A DNA stretch of 56,549 nucleotides from JAJFVC01 sp039698075 (GTDB lineage: Bacteria; Planctomycetota; Planctomycetia; Pirellulales; Thermoguttaceae), in contig JBDKTJ010000104.1 in NCBI GenBank assembly GCA_039698075.1, positions 1 to 56,549 of the forward strand, given 5' to 3'. The notes beneath the pieces were generated by a model. It was not told the origin of the DNA and searched no databases. It was given only the letters and a program-made list of their open reading frames with translations. The stretch's first letter is position 1; each line of letters starts with the position of its first letter. The position numbers and the translations under genes were made by a program. This document shows positions 6,653-14,928 of the stretch, in pieces.

Positions 6653-9486
6653 GTGATTCGCAATCCCACGGGCAGTGATTCGCCAAACACCAGACCTTGT
6701 TCCTCGTCGTCCAACGAGCCGCCGCGGCGGACCAACTCGGCAAAATGACTCGGCACCGCCATTCCGTCGAGCCAGCCGGCCGCCTCCGCGCGCAACTTCT
6801 CCGGCACGTCGCGATAACGATCGTCGGTGCGCCGGGCCAACTGCATCACGGCCAGCGAACGCTCCACGTCGCACCACGACGCGGCGATGAGCCGTTCGAC
6901 CCATCGAGCCGCGGTCCGAGCCGGCACGACCGCGTTCAACGGCCCATAAAGCGGCGTTCTCGCGCCCAGCCGCCCGATCGCCCAAATCATCGCCGAGCGG
7001 ACCGGCTCCATCTTGCGTTTCGGCAGCATGTCGAGCACCATGTCGCCAAGCTGCGTCTTCGCGTCCGCCGAAAGCAGTTCGAGCGAGCCCAACAATCGCC
7101 ACATTTCGGCGGTTTCAGGAATTGAAAAACTAAAATCGCTGCCGCCGCGACCCGTGGTCAATTGCCGATGCAGGCTGCGAATCGGTCCCAACAGCGAATC
7201 GGCCAACGCCTGCTGCTGACCGGCCGCCAATCCGCCGCCGATCCGTCGCCAAAGCACCCAGCCCTCGACCCGCACGTTGGCCGACGCATGAGCGAACTTG
7301 CCTTGCAACGCGGTCCACGTCTGCGCGACGCGCCAATCGTCGACCGCCAGCCCATAGCCCGGCCGCAACGCAAACCCCAGCAAGTTCAACCATCGGGCCT
7401 CGTGCGCGGCGCTCAAGCGCCGGCCCGACTCCACGGCCATCAACGCCTCCCACAGCCGTCGGCAAAACGACGTCGGCCACTGACCACGGCTCATGCCCGC
7501 CGCCGCCGACAACCGCTTGACGAGCCCCTCCGGTTTGTCCGTTGCCTCGGATCCAAAACATGCGTCAATCAGCGTTTGACAGGCCGGCCACGCCGCCTCG
7601 TCCAAAATTCCCTCGCCCTCGGCCTGCGACTGGTGGGCAGCGATGTCCGTCTGCGTGGTCGAACGCACGTCGAACTGAAGCCGCCAACTCCGACGCCCAC
7701 CGATCTCGCTCAACCAAAGCTCGAGCGTGCCGATTTCCGTTAGCCGGGCGTGCAAATCGACCGCCACCGTCTCGGCCGCATCCCGTTTGCGCGTCCGCAA
7801 CACCGTGCGCATCGGCGGCAGCGGCGTCAACTGCTCGCGATCGACCGCCACCACGTCGCCCGGCTTGTCGGTCAGCCGCGTGCTCGACACCAACAGCGGA
7901 AACTCGGCCGGCTCCGACACCAACAGCTTGAACGACGGCTCTTTCAACACCACGTCCTGGCCCGGCTCGATCCCCGCCGGCAACACGCACACAGCCAGGG
8001 GAGAGGGGAGAGAGGAGAGAGGAGAGGAGGGAGAGGGGGAAGAGTCTGATGATTCGACGCCTACGTAATACGTTCGGGCCAGGCCGGCCGCGATCCGCAC
8101 GCCTTGCCCTCGACGCACCATGCCATAATACGCCGCCCCGCGCGCCACGGCCAAATCCAACCGCCCGTTGTCCAACAATGTCGGACGCACGCCGAACCAA
8201 TGCTCGAACGACTCCAACAACCGCTCGCGCAACCGCGGCGACTCGAACACGCCGCCGTTGAACAGCACGATGTCGGGCCGAGCCGGATCGTGGTCCGTCG
8301 TCGGCTGCGACTCGTCGATCGCCACGTTGCGATGCGCGGTCAAAAACGCCGCCAAATAGCGTGTAATCGCCGGGTCGGGCGCGAACGGCAGCCCAAACTC
8401 CTGAAAACCCGACTGTCGCCCCAGCGGTTTCTCCTCCAACGACACGCGAGGAAAAAAACCTTCGACCAGCAAATCGCAGACTTCCTGCCGCGTCACTTCG
8501 ACGCCCACGCCCCCGCCCAGCAGCCGCGATCCGCCGCCGGGCAAATGGATCGTCATTCGTTCCGGAGCGTCGGGCCCCAGCAACGTCTCTTTCGCCGCAC
8601 GACACACGCGCACCAGCGTCAGCCATTGACGCGGTTCCAGCCGACCCAGCTTCTGTTCGACCCATCGGGCCAACGTCAGATCGAAATTGTCGCCACCCAG
8701 GATCAAATGATCGCCGACCGCAACGCGATGGAACTGCACCTTGCCTTGCCGATCGCTTCGGACGCGGATCAACGTGAAGTCGGACGTGCCGCCGCCGATG
8801 TCGCACACCAAAATCTTCTGGCCCGGCGAAACTTTTTGCTCCCAGTTGTCGGCGTGATCGTCAATCCAGGAATAAAATGCCGCCTGCGGCTCCTCGATCA
8901 ACACCACGCGCGGCAAACCCGCCGCCGCGGCCGCGCGAACCGTCAGTTCCCGGGCCACCTCGTCAAACGAGGCCGGCAGCGTCAACACGAAATCTTGCTG
9001 CTCCAACGGATCGTGCGGAAACCGTGCGTTCCAAGCGTCGCGCACGTGGCACAAATATCGCGAGCTGACCTCGACCGGCGACAACCGCTCCACGTCGTCG
9101 GCTCCTTGCCACGGCAACAACGCGGCCGTGCGGTCCACGCCCGAATGGCACAGCCACGATTTGGCCGACGCGATCAACCGACCCGGCGCCGTCGCCCCAT
9201 GATCGCGCGCGAAAAAACCCACCGCATACGCCGGATCGGTCTTCTGCCAGGGCAATCGCAACGCCCCGGCGGACAGCTCGCCCGCGGCCGGCTGATAATG
9301 AAACGACGGCAGCGTCTCCCTCGCCTCCACCTGACCGGGCGCAACCAACTGCGGGACCGCAAATGTCTGGATTCGCCAAGGACTCTGGGTCGTGTCGACG
9401 TACGTGACCGCCGAATTGGTGGTCCCCAGATCGAACCCCACCACGTAGCGACTGGCGGTCGATGATGACGTCTTGCCTTGCTTCAC
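6649..9486 (-). CDS. Hsp70/DnaK-like ATPase with long C-terminal extension
   Basis: A 945-aa protein starting with GTG at 9486 (GAGGG 6 nt upstream). The first ~450 residues are an actin/Hsp70 ATPase domain: VGFDLGTTNSAVTY (phosphate 1), VVLIEEPQAAFYSW, ILVCDIGGGTSDFTLIRV (phosphate 2), DIVLFNGGVFES (adenosine region). The remaining half has none of the DnaK substrate-binding lid sequence and resembles the DUF3731-type tail of Hsp70-like proteins from planctomycetes and some proteobacteria. A serine/proline tract (SSDSSPSPSSPLSSLPSPL) at about residues 480-500 is encoded by a purine-rich microsatellite. The role is probably an ATP-driven chaperone-like switch, with client unknown. It is coupled by ATGA to the flavoprotein gene downstream. 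Confidence 0.88.
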   Translation of the reverse strand: MKQGKTSSSTASRYVVGFDLGTTNSAVTYVDTTQSPWRIQTFAVPQLVAPGQVEARETLPSFHYQPAAGELSAGALRLPWQKTDPAYAVGFFARDHGATAPGRLIASAKSWLCHSGVDRTAALLPWQGADDVERLSPVEVSSRYLCHVRDAWNARFPHDPLEQQDFVLTLPASFDEVARELTVRAAAAAGLPRVVLIEEPQAAFYSWIDDHADNWEQKVSPGQKILVCDIGGGTSDFTLIRVRSDRQGKVQFHRVAVGDHLILGGDNFDLTLARWVEQKLGRLEPRQWLTLVRVCRAAKETLLGPDAPERMTIHLPGGGSRLLGGGVGVEVTRQEVCDLLVEGFFPRVSLEEKPLGRQSGFQEFGLPFAPDPAITRYLAAFLTAHRNVAIDESQPTTDHDPARPDIVLFNGGVFESPRLRERLLESFEHWFGVRPTLLDNGRLDLAVARGAAYYGMVRRGQGVRIAAGLARTYYVGVESSDSSPSPSSPLSSLPSPLAVCVLPAGIEPGQDVVLKEPSFKLLVSEPAEFPLLVSSTRLTDKPGDVVAVDREQLTPLPPMRTVLRTRKRDAAETVAVDLHARLTEIGTLELWLSEIGGRRSWRLQFDVRSTTQTDIAAHQSQAEGEGILDEAAWPACQTLIDACFGSEATDKPEGLVKRLSAAAGMSRGQWPTSFCRRLWEALMAVESGRRLSAAHEARWLNLLGFALRPGYGLAVDDWRVAQTWTALQGKFAHASANVRVEGWVLWRRIGGGLAAGQQQALADSLLGPIRSLHRQLTTGRGGSDFSFSIPETAEMWRLLGSLELLSADAKTQLGDMVLDMLPKRKMEPVRSAMIWAIGRLGARTPLYGPLNAVVPARTAARWVERLIAASWCDVERSLAVMQLARRTDDRYRDVPEKLRAEAAGWLDGMAVPSHFAELVRRGGSLDDEEQGLVFGESLPVGLRIT
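7997..8044. repeat. GA-rich microsatellite inside the Hsp70-like gene
   Basis: On the plus strand this is a run of AGGGGAGAGGGGAG / GAGGAGA-type units. On the coding strand it yields Ser/Pro/Leu codons in frame, at about residues 480-498 of the Hsp70-like protein. It sits between the ATPase domain and the C-terminal half and is likely length-variable. Confidence 0.7.
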
Positions 9487-9647
9487 TGAAACCCTCGTTT
9501 TAACAGCCTTTTTAGCGTAACACGCCCCTCAAAATGTTCCAAGGGCAAAACGGGCTTTACACGCAACCAGACTGGCGGTACTTTCCGCGACGCTTTGATC
9601 GGCCAAAAAGGTGAAATTTTACACTGCGTAGATAGGAGTTGCCAGTC

Positions 9648-9872
9648 ATGAACTTCTTCTCTTGGATCCGCGACGGGGTGCGACAAGCCGTTTTGCTGGG
9701 CGTGACCGACGCCGTGGGCGACATCGGCACGCCGACCGAAGGCGACGACATCAGCCAGCGTCTGTTGCAAGCGTTGCGGACCGGTCAGCCGACCGTCGCT
9801 CAAGAACGTATTCCCCGCAAAAAGCTCGGCCGCTCGCTCGAACAAATCCAGGCCGCCGTCAAAACTGCGTAA
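9648..9872 (+). CDS. Small conserved-looking hypothetical protein (74 aa)
   Basis: The ATG at 9648 is preceded by TAGGAG in nearly the same context (GGAGTTGC-AGTCATG) as the pseudopilin gene at 989, so expression is credible. The product starts MNFFSWIRDGVRQAVLLGVT, followed by an acidic stretch DAVGDIGTPTEGDDISQRL and a basic helix RIPRKKLGRSLEQIQAAVKT. There is no signal peptide and no motif that I recognise. It is divergent from the Hsp70 gene, with 161 nt between their start codons, and may share a regulatory region with it. Function unknown. Confidence 0.7.
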   Translation: MNFFSWIRDGVRQAVLLGVTDAVGDIGTPTEGDDISQRLLQALRTGQPTVAQERIPRKKLGRSLEQIQAAVKTA

Positions 9873-9885
9873 GCCAGAAAAAAGA

Positions 9886-9963
9886 AACCGCAGATCAATG
9901 CGGATGAACGCAGATTTTTTGGATTTCTCTTCTATCTGCGTGGATCTGCGTGCATCTGCGGTT
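9886..9963. repeat. ATCTGCG-type inverted repeat between convergent genes
   Basis: Arms AACCGCAGAT (9886-9895) and ATCTGCGGTT (9954-9963) are exact complements, and both flanks carry further ATCTGCGT-like units, giving a long imperfect hairpin. It separates the 74-aa gene (plus) from dedA (minus) and may act as a bidirectional terminator. Similar ATCTGCGT repeats are common dispersed elements in several phyla. Confidence 0.7.
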
Positions 9964-9980
9964 CCATCTTTTTCATCCGT

Positions 9981-10616
9981 TCACGGGTCTTTCCGTTCGG
10001 ACACGATTTTCATGTCCGCGTCCGGTGTCGCCGCGTGTTTTCGACGGTAGCGCCGCCACACGTAGATGCCGACGCCGCTCAAGACGATCGCCGCCACGAC
10101 GCTCAACAGCACCTCGACGTGGCGAATCCACTGCATGATGTCCTTACCGAACCAAAATGTCAGCCCGAAAAACGTGCCGACCACCGACGTGGCGCAAACC
10201 AGATCGATCAGCAAGAACCGCTTGAACGAAACCCGCAAAATCCCCGCGGTCAGATAGATCGGCGACCGCAACAGAATCAGAAATCGCGCCACGAAAAACA
10301 CCTTCAGCCCATGACGCCGAAACTTCTCTTCGACCTGCGCCTCGCGTTCCGGCGTAATCAGCCGCGCCCACCAGCGATGGTCCTGCAACACGCCGCGGCC
10401 GAAATGATACCCGATCGCATACATCACGCAATCGCCTGCGACCGCCCCGATCAGGCAACACGCGAACGCCACCAACGGGTCCATCCGTCCGTGCGACGAC
10501 AAAATGCCGGCGGCGATGATCGGTACTTCCTCGGGAATGGGAAGTCCGGCCCCCGTCAACACCAGCACCAAAACAATCGCCAGATAAGAACTTGGCGAAA
10601 GCAAAAAGTCAGCCAT
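9981..10616 (-). CDS. DedA-family membrane protein
   Basis: A 211-aa integral membrane protein with the DedA/VTT pattern. An N-terminal re-entrant segment is followed by GAGLPIPEEVPIIAAGIL, then GAVAGDCVMYAIGYHFGRG (the G-x-x-x-G-D-x-x-x-Y-x-x-G-x-x-x-G signature), and KVFFVARFLILLRSPIYLTAGI with the conserved Arg pair. DedA proteins are linked to membrane homeostasis and lipid scrambling (undecaprenyl phosphate or phosphatidylethanolamine flipping) driven by the proton gradient. The ATG at 10616 is used; a GTG six bases upstream is also possible. The C-terminus is basic and cytosolic (WRRYRRKHA). Confidence 0.92.
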   Translation of the reverse strand: MADFLLSPSSYLAIVLVLVLTGAGLPIPEEVPIIAAGILSSHGRMDPLVAFACCLIGAVAGDCVMYAIGYHFGRGVLQDHRWWARLITPEREAQVEEKFRRHGLKVFFVARFLILLRSPIYLTAGILRVSFKRFLLIDLVCATSVVGTFFGLTFWFGKDIMQWIRHVEVLLSVVAAIVLSGVGIYVWRRYRRKHAATPDADMKIVSERKDP

Positions 10617-10639
10617 TATCACCCAACACGGTTGTCAGT

Positions 10640-10677
10640 TCGGGCCTGGACACCGACGGACCAAAGGCCCGACTTTT
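10640..10677. repeat. Inverted repeat between apbE and dedA
   Basis: Arms TCGGGCCT (10640-10647) and AGGCCCGA (10665-10672) form an 8-bp stem, and CTTTT follows on the plus strand. On the minus strand, the direction of both flanking genes, no T-run follows. It may be a leader hairpin for dedA rather than a terminator. Confidence 0.35.
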
Positions 10678-10742
10678 GCTAGGTCCAAGCGTCAAAAATA
10701 CCGCTCAAACCGGTCATTCTACCGCTAAAGGACCGATCGCGT

Positions 10743-11717
10743 CTAGCGCGTTGATCGAAAAGTCCCGCCAGGATCGGAAATGTGCAGCGAAACGCCGCTC
10801 CCCCGGCCATCCGGACAGACCATCACGAGGCTCAACTCCGGACGAGATCGGCAATATTCCAATGCCCCTTCCGGTCCAAGCACGTAAAACGCCGTTGAAA
10901 GGGCGTCGGCCAACGCGGCGGTCGGCGCTACGACCGTCGCCGACAACACGCCCTCGGCCGGTCGACCCGTTCGGGGGTCCAGAATGTGACCGTACCGATG
11001 CCCTCGATGACGAAACGACTGAAACTGCCCGCCCGAAGTCCCCAACGCCCGATCGTCCAGCCGAATCACGCCCAGCCGGTCTTTCGGCCGCTGAGGATTG
11101 CAGACGCCCACCTCCCATGGCACAGTCGAACGTCCGTCCGGCGAATCGACCGAGCGGCCATGGGCCAAAACGCTGCTCTGACCGCCGTGCAACAAAAAGT
11201 CGACCATGCCCGAGGCCGTCAACCGTCGACCGCAAACATCCAAGGCATAGCCCTTGCCGATGCTGCCCAGGTTGATTCGCACCCCAGGCTTCCGAAATCG
11301 CACGGTTTGCCGCGCGGGGTCCAACTCGACCAGATGTCCGCCGACCAACGCCCGGGCCTCGGACAGTTCCGCCTCGGTCGGCACCTGGCCCGCCCGCCTG
11401 GCAAACCCCCAAGCCTCCCAAAGCGGAACCGACGTAATGTCATACGCCCCGCCCGTCTCGCGATGGATTTGCACCGCCAATTCGAGCAGTTCAAAAAGCT
11501 CCGGCGATGCCTCGACCGGTTCTTCGGCGGCCAACAGATTGATCCGGCTGATTTCGCTGGCTGGCCGAAAATACGAAAGCTGCGCGTCCAACGCCTCGAC
11601 GGCGTCCAACGCTTCCAGCGCCAACTGCGTCCCGAGCGGACAGCGGTCGGCCGGAAATCGGGCCTCGAACTCGCAAGCCATCGCCCGACGCGACACCTGG
11701 ATCAGCAGATCGCTCAT
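10743..11717 (-). CDS. apbE: ApbE-family FAD:protein FMN transferase
   Basis: A 324-aa protein. The family attaches FMN from FAD to Thr/Ser of target flavoproteins (Nqr/Rnf subunits and others) in a Mg2+-dependent reaction. Recognisable elements are AMACEFEARFPA at the N-terminus, AYDITSVPLWEAWGF, VRINLGSIGKGYALD (FAD-binding), DFLLHGGQSSVLAHG, HILDPRTGRPAEG and ATVVAPTAALADALSTAFYVLG, the last holding the metal-binding Asp/Ala/Thr cluster of ApbE. No lipobox or clear signal peptide is seen, so it probably acts in the cytoplasm. A 2[4Fe-4S] ferredoxin gene lies 159 nt upstream on the same strand, which suggests a redox theme, but no Rnf or Nqr gene is in the window. Confidence 0.93.
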   Translation of the reverse strand: MSDLLIQVSRRAMACEFEARFPADRCPLGTQLALEALDAVEALDAQLSYFRPASEISRINLLAAEEPVEASPELFELLELAVQIHRETGGAYDITSVPLWEAWGFARRAGQVPTEAELSEARALVGGHLVELDPARQTVRFRKPGVRINLGSIGKGYALDVCGRRLTASGMVDFLLHGGQSSVLAHGRSVDSPDGRSTVPWEVGVCNPQRPKDRLGVIRLDDRALGTSGGQFQSFRHRGHRYGHILDPRTGRPAEGVLSATVVAPTAALADALSTAFYVLGPEGALEYCRSRPELSLVMVCPDGRGSGVSLHISDPGGTFRSTR

Positions 11718-11776
11718 CGCTTGCGTCTTTCACCGGCGGCCGGATCGGCCGATCCCCTCGCCAAACCAAAAGGCGG

Positions 11777-11813
11777 ACGTGCGACGGGGCCGTTTTTGGA
11801 CCCCGCCACACGT
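11777..11813 (-). terminator. Possible terminator hairpin after the ferredoxin gene
   Basis: Arms around ACGTG-CG-CGGGG (11777-11788) and CCCCG-C-CACGT (11801-11813) pair with small bulges. In the minus direction the stem is followed by CCGCCTTTTGG, a weak U-tract. It lies between the ferredoxin stop and apbE. Confidence 0.3.
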
Positions 11814-11876
11814 CTCCTGTTTTGCACGATTCCAGAAAAAAATCTTGCTCGAAAACAGCCGACTGGCAGGCCACGG

Positions 11877-12050
11877 CTATTCGAGACTGATCGCCTGCAC
11901 CGGGCAAGCGTCGATGCACGCGCCGCAATCGCCGCACGTGTCCGGATCGACCACTGCCACGCCGTCCTTCATCGCAATCGCGTCCAACGGACAAGATTCC
12001 ACACACGTCTCACAACCGGTGCACTTTTCCGGGTCAACAATGGCTGCCAT
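11877..12050 (-). CDS. 2[4Fe-4S] ferredoxin
   Basis: A 57-aa cytosolic electron carrier with two complete cluster motifs: CTGCETCVESCP at residues 10-21 and CGDCGACIDACP at about 40-51. Each gives C-x2-C-x2-C plus the fourth Cys followed by Pro. This is the classical clostridial-type bacterial ferredoxin layout and length. The ATG at 12050 is preceded by GGGAGATG at suitable spacing. Upstream sequence in the same frame is not ferredoxin-like. It is a low-potential donor whose partner is not identifiable from this window. A strong hairpin with a U-run occurs about 180 nt upstream in its putative 5' leader. Confidence 0.93.
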   Translation of the reverse strand: MAAIVDPEKCTGCETCVESCPLDAIAMKDGVAVVDPDTCGDCGACIDACPVQAISLE

Positions 12051-12457
12051 GAAACATCTCCCGTAAACAAATGAGAAACAGACAACGACGGGTTCGCCCG
12101 CGGCGAAACGCCCTATCTCGTGGCCAAACAAGCCAGTGGATACCGTCCAAACTATACCCGATGAATTCCTCGCGCACCAGGGTCCAAAATCCGGCCCAAC
12201 GCAAGGATCCGCAAAAAAATCGCCGACCCCAACAAAAAGGGCTGCGACCACAGCCTGCCGACGGCCTTTCGGACGCAGCCCACATGTCTCGCCCCAAGCC
12301 TGGTGAGTTTTTTGCGGATGTGGCTCGGGGGGGAAGAGACAGCTATTAAAACTATACCGACCCCTTCCACTTTGTCCATCCTCCTCTGTGAGGGGAAAAC
12401 ACCGCAAATTACCACCCATCGCAAGAAAAACGCCCCCCGTAACCTACCCTTGTCCAT
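12051..12457. other. Divergent intergenic region with leader hairpin and promoter-like sites
   Basis: No gene is visible. In the minus direction there are two GGTATAGTTT sites (about 12149-12160 and 12346-12356) that look like -10 regions, one on each side of a terminator-like hairpin (12234-12281). The region must also promote the plus-strand acyltransferase gene. Confidence 0.4.
12234..12281 (-). terminator. Intrinsic-terminator-like hairpin upstream of the ferredoxin gene
   Basis: On the minus strand, GGGCTGCG and CGCAGCCC (8-bp perfect arms, 12274-12281 and 12239-12246) enclose a 27-nt loop and are followed directly by TTTTTG. No minus-strand gene lies upstream for it to terminate, so it may be an attenuator in the 5' leader of the ferredoxin gene. 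Confidence 0.5.
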
Positions 12458-13612
12458 ATGGTCGAAGTCCTGGAGTTCAACCAAATCGAACCGCTGGCCG
12501 AGTTCCGGTCGGCCTGGCGCGATCTGCTCCGCCAGACCGCCGGGCACTCGTTTTTCCAGTCGCTCGAATGGCTCGAAATCTACTGGCGGCACGATGGCGC
12601 CGGTCAGCGGCTTCGCGTCCTGGTCGTCCTCGACGGCTCGCAGCCCATCGGAATCCTGCCGCTGACCGTTCTTCGCGAGTCCACCTGGGTCGGACCGGTC
12701 TGGACGCTGACCTACCCGTTGAGCAACTGGGGCTCCTTTTACGGCCCGATCGGCCCCGATCCGCTGAAAACCCTCGCCGCCGGATTGAAACACTTGCAAC
12801 ACACGCCGCGCGACTGGGACGTTTTTGAGCTGCGATGGCACGGCCGACCGGGCGACGACCCCGTGCAACTTCATCGCGTTTTGCGCGAGGCCGGCTTCCA
12901 AGCCTATCCGACCTGCTGGGACCGCACGTCCGTGGTCGAAATGTCCGGCACGCTGGACTCGTATTGGGCGTCGCGTCAAGGCGCGTGGCTTCGACGGCTG
13001 CATCAATCCGAACGCCATCTGGCCCGGCAAGGCAAAGTCGCTTACGAACGATACCGGCCGCAAGGCTTGCCCTACGACGACGGCTCGCCGCGCTGGGATT
13101 TGTACGACGCCTGCGAACAGATCGCCGGCCAAAGCTGGCAAAGCCGCGCCACCGACGGCACCACGTTGTCGCACCCGTCGGTCCGCGCGTTTCTCCGCGA
13201 AACGCACGCCGCCGCGGCGTCGCTGGGCATGGTCGATTTGAATCTACTCCGGATCGACGGCCAGCCCGTGGCGTTCATCTACGGATACCACGCCGACCGA
13301 ATCACCTTCGGACTGCGACGCGGTTACGACGCCGCCCGCTCACGCGAAGGCGCCGGCACAGTGCTGCTGGCCCGAACCTTGGCCGACAGCTTTCAACGCG
13401 GCGATCGGCTCTACGACATGGGCGTCGGGTCGCTGGCCAGCAAACGCCACTTTCAGACGCGGCTCCTGCCGATCTGGCGTTTCAGCCACTATCCACCGTC
13501 CTCGCCGCGCACACAGATTTTGCGCGTTAGACGCTGGTGGCAAAGCCGACGCGGACCGCCGGCGTCCATCGCAGTCGGTCGCGTTCAGGACGCTGCGGCC
13601 GACCTGCGATGA
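12458..13612 (+). CDS. CelD/BioF2-like GNAT-fold acyltransferase
   Basis: A 384-aa protein of the double-GNAT type (Pfam Acetyltransf_6, BioF2-like), found in polysaccharide and exopolysaccharide gene sets. The N-terminal half contains TAGHSFFQSLEWLEIYWRHD, typical of the family start (FxSxxWLxxWW). The second half has AWLRRLHQSERHLARQGKV, and the core LLRIDGQPVAFIYGYHADRI followed by GAGTVLLARTLADSF and GDRLYDMGVGSLASKRHF (FxxG-xxYK-like motif, here YDMGVGSLASKRHF). The acyl acceptor is unknown; members with similar layout modify polysaccharides or peptidoglycan-related substrates. There is no signal peptide or membrane segment. The ATG at 12458 lacks an obvious Shine-Dalgarno. Confidence 0.85.
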   Translation: MVEVLEFNQIEPLAEFRSAWRDLLRQTAGHSFFQSLEWLEIYWRHDGAGQRLRVLVVLDGSQPIGILPLTVLRESTWVGPVWTLTYPLSNWGSFYGPIGPDPLKTLAAGLKHLQHTPRDWDVFELRWHGRPGDDPVQLHRVLREAGFQAYPTCWDRTSVVEMSGTLDSYWASRQGAWLRRLHQSERHLARQGKVAYERYRPQGLPYDDGSPRWDLYDACEQIAGQSWQSRATDGTTLSHPSVRAFLRETHAAAASLGMVDLNLLRIDGQPVAFIYGYHADRITFGLRRGYDAARSREGAGTVLLARTLADSFQRGDRLYDMGVGSLASKRHFQTRLLPIWRFSHYPPSSPRTQILRVRRWWQSRRGPPASIAVGRVQDAAADLR

Positions 13613-13647
13613 ACTGTGTTGCCGGGAGGCAATGAGATTTTTCGTTT

Positions 13648-13830
13648 ACAACTAGCGTAGTGTCTCACACAAATAGTGATTTATGGGTGCCATGCTTGCT
13701 AAGCGAGCGCAGCGAGACAGCAAGCATGTTTGCCGTCTCTTCATGCCCACGACAAGCGTGGGCATGGCACCCATTCTCTCTAAATTGTGCACAATAAATG
13801 CCATCATTTACAAGACACTACACTAGTTGT
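13648..13830. mobile_element. MITE-like element with 18-bp terminal inverted repeats
   Basis: Termini ACAACTAGCGTAGTGTCT (13648-13665) and AGACACTACACTAGTTGT (13813-13830) are inverted repeats with one mismatch. Inside are a perfect 13-bp pair ATGGGTGCCATGC (13683-13695) / GCATGGCACCCAT (13762-13774) and further hairpins (CATGCCCACG/CGTGGGCATG). There is no coding capacity. The TGGGTGCCATGC motif recurs as a dispersed palindrome in planctomycete genomes (recollection, not checked). No clear target-site duplication is visible. Confidence 0.75.
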
Positions 13831-13840
13831 CACCATGTAG

Positions 13841-13987
13841 CCGCTTGCGATTTCGCAACAGCTTGGCATGTCACGTCGTTTTGCCACATTTCTTGTGAAA
13901 TCGCAAGCGGTTGGAACAGTCCAAGGGAAACGACCAACCGTTTTTGCGGAAGAGCGTCCACGCATTTTCAAGTTGGATCGCGTATCA
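13841..13987 (-). repeat. 3'-UTR-type structured repeat, copy B (after the YdjC-like gene)
   Basis: This is the same element as 4615-4763. Read on the minus strand, it starts at the TGA of the deacetylase gene, has GGACGCTCTTCCGC and TCGTTTCCCTTGG blocks, and ends in a stem with arms 13895-13910 and 13841-13855 (CCGCTTGCGATTTCAC / GAAATCGCAAGCGG). An inner TGGCA/TGCCA stem is retained. Confidence 0.87.
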
Positions 13988-14926
13988 ATCGGGCGCAAGC
14001 CGGCCGAGTCGCCGGTTGGCCGATTCGAGACACCGGGCCAATTCGGCCGAGGTGGCCATCTGCAATTCCTGGGGCCGAAGACGGGCCAACGGGTCGCGCC
14101 AACCGTCGGACTCTGAAGCCTCGTCGGTCTGGGGCGGCAACCGGCCCGGATGCAGGGCGATTTCAACAAGTCGGGCGTCGCCGGCGGCGGCCAAAAATCG
14201 CTGCATCCGCGTAAGATCGATCCGACCGGCCGCCGACGCGCCGAAAAACGCCTCGGCAAAAACCAAAGACGTCGCCGCGACGGATCGCCGGAATCGCCGG
14301 GCGAACGACTGCTTGAGACACGTCGAAAGCCAACCGACCGCGTGACCCCGAAGCAGCATCGTCCGCCAGGCCGAACGTTCGCACGCGACGCGGACCGCCG
14401 GAATGCGAAACTCGGCCAGCAAATCGAGCACGACCGGCGTGACGACGGGAATCATTTCAATGTACTGGTGGCCGTTGAAATGCGTGGGCCGCAGCCGGCA
14501 GTCGGTGACCCGTTCGATCTGCCGTTTCAGCTCGCTGCGCATCGCATCCGAAAAACGCCGACCGCCGCGCTGCAATCGGGCGAAAAGCGAAAACACGCCC
14601 GGAAAACGGCCCTCCGCGTCGAGCAGTTCGGCCGGATAGTCCGACGTCAGCGGGCGGCCTTGGGTCAGATTGCCGTGGACGCCCAGGTCGAACGGGCGGC
14701 GCGGATCGTCCAGTCGGGCCCGGCGCTCGGACGAGGGCAGCCCGCCGGCCGATTGGTCGGCGAGCAACGTTTTCCACACCTCCAACGCACGCGTCGCGTC
14801 GGGCGCGTTCGTCAACACGCTCGCGCTGGTCAAAAGCCCCTGACGAAACCCGCAAAAGATGCCGTCGTCGATCGAACGGCTCATGCCCAAGTCGTCGGCG
14901 TGGAGCGCCAATCGCAGCGGCGACAT
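13985..14926 (-). CDS. YdjC/ChbG/HpnK-family deacetylase
   Basis: A 313-aa protein. LRLALHADDLGMSRSIDDGI is the family N-terminal metal site (x-x-A-D-D), FDLGVHGNLTQGRP carries the second metal His (GxHxxL), and RPTHFNGHQYIEMIPVVTPV the HxxxHQH-like third element. VEIALHPGRLP near residue 270 supplies the late His. The family removes N-acetyl groups from sugars (chitooligosaccharides, or the hopanoid precursor in HpnK) using a divalent metal. It begins 2 nt after the stop of a family-2 glycosyltransferase on the same strand, so the two probably act on one glycolipid or polysaccharide product (inference). The stop codon abuts the structured repeat. Confidence 0.9.
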   Translation of the reverse strand: MSPLRLALHADDLGMSRSIDDGIFCGFRQGLLTSASVLTNAPDATRALEVWKTLLADQSAGGLPSSERRARLDDPRRPFDLGVHGNLTQGRPLTSDYPAELLDAEGRFPGVFSLFARLQRGGRRFSDAMRSELKRQIERVTDCRLRPTHFNGHQYIEMIPVVTPVVLDLLAEFRIPAVRVACERSAWRTMLLRGHAVGWLSTCLKQSFARRFRRSVAATSLVFAEAFFGASAAGRIDLTRMQRFLAAAGDARLVEIALHPGRLPPQTDEASESDGWRDPLARLRPQELQMATSAELARCLESANRRLGRLAPD

Positions 14927-14928
14927 GG

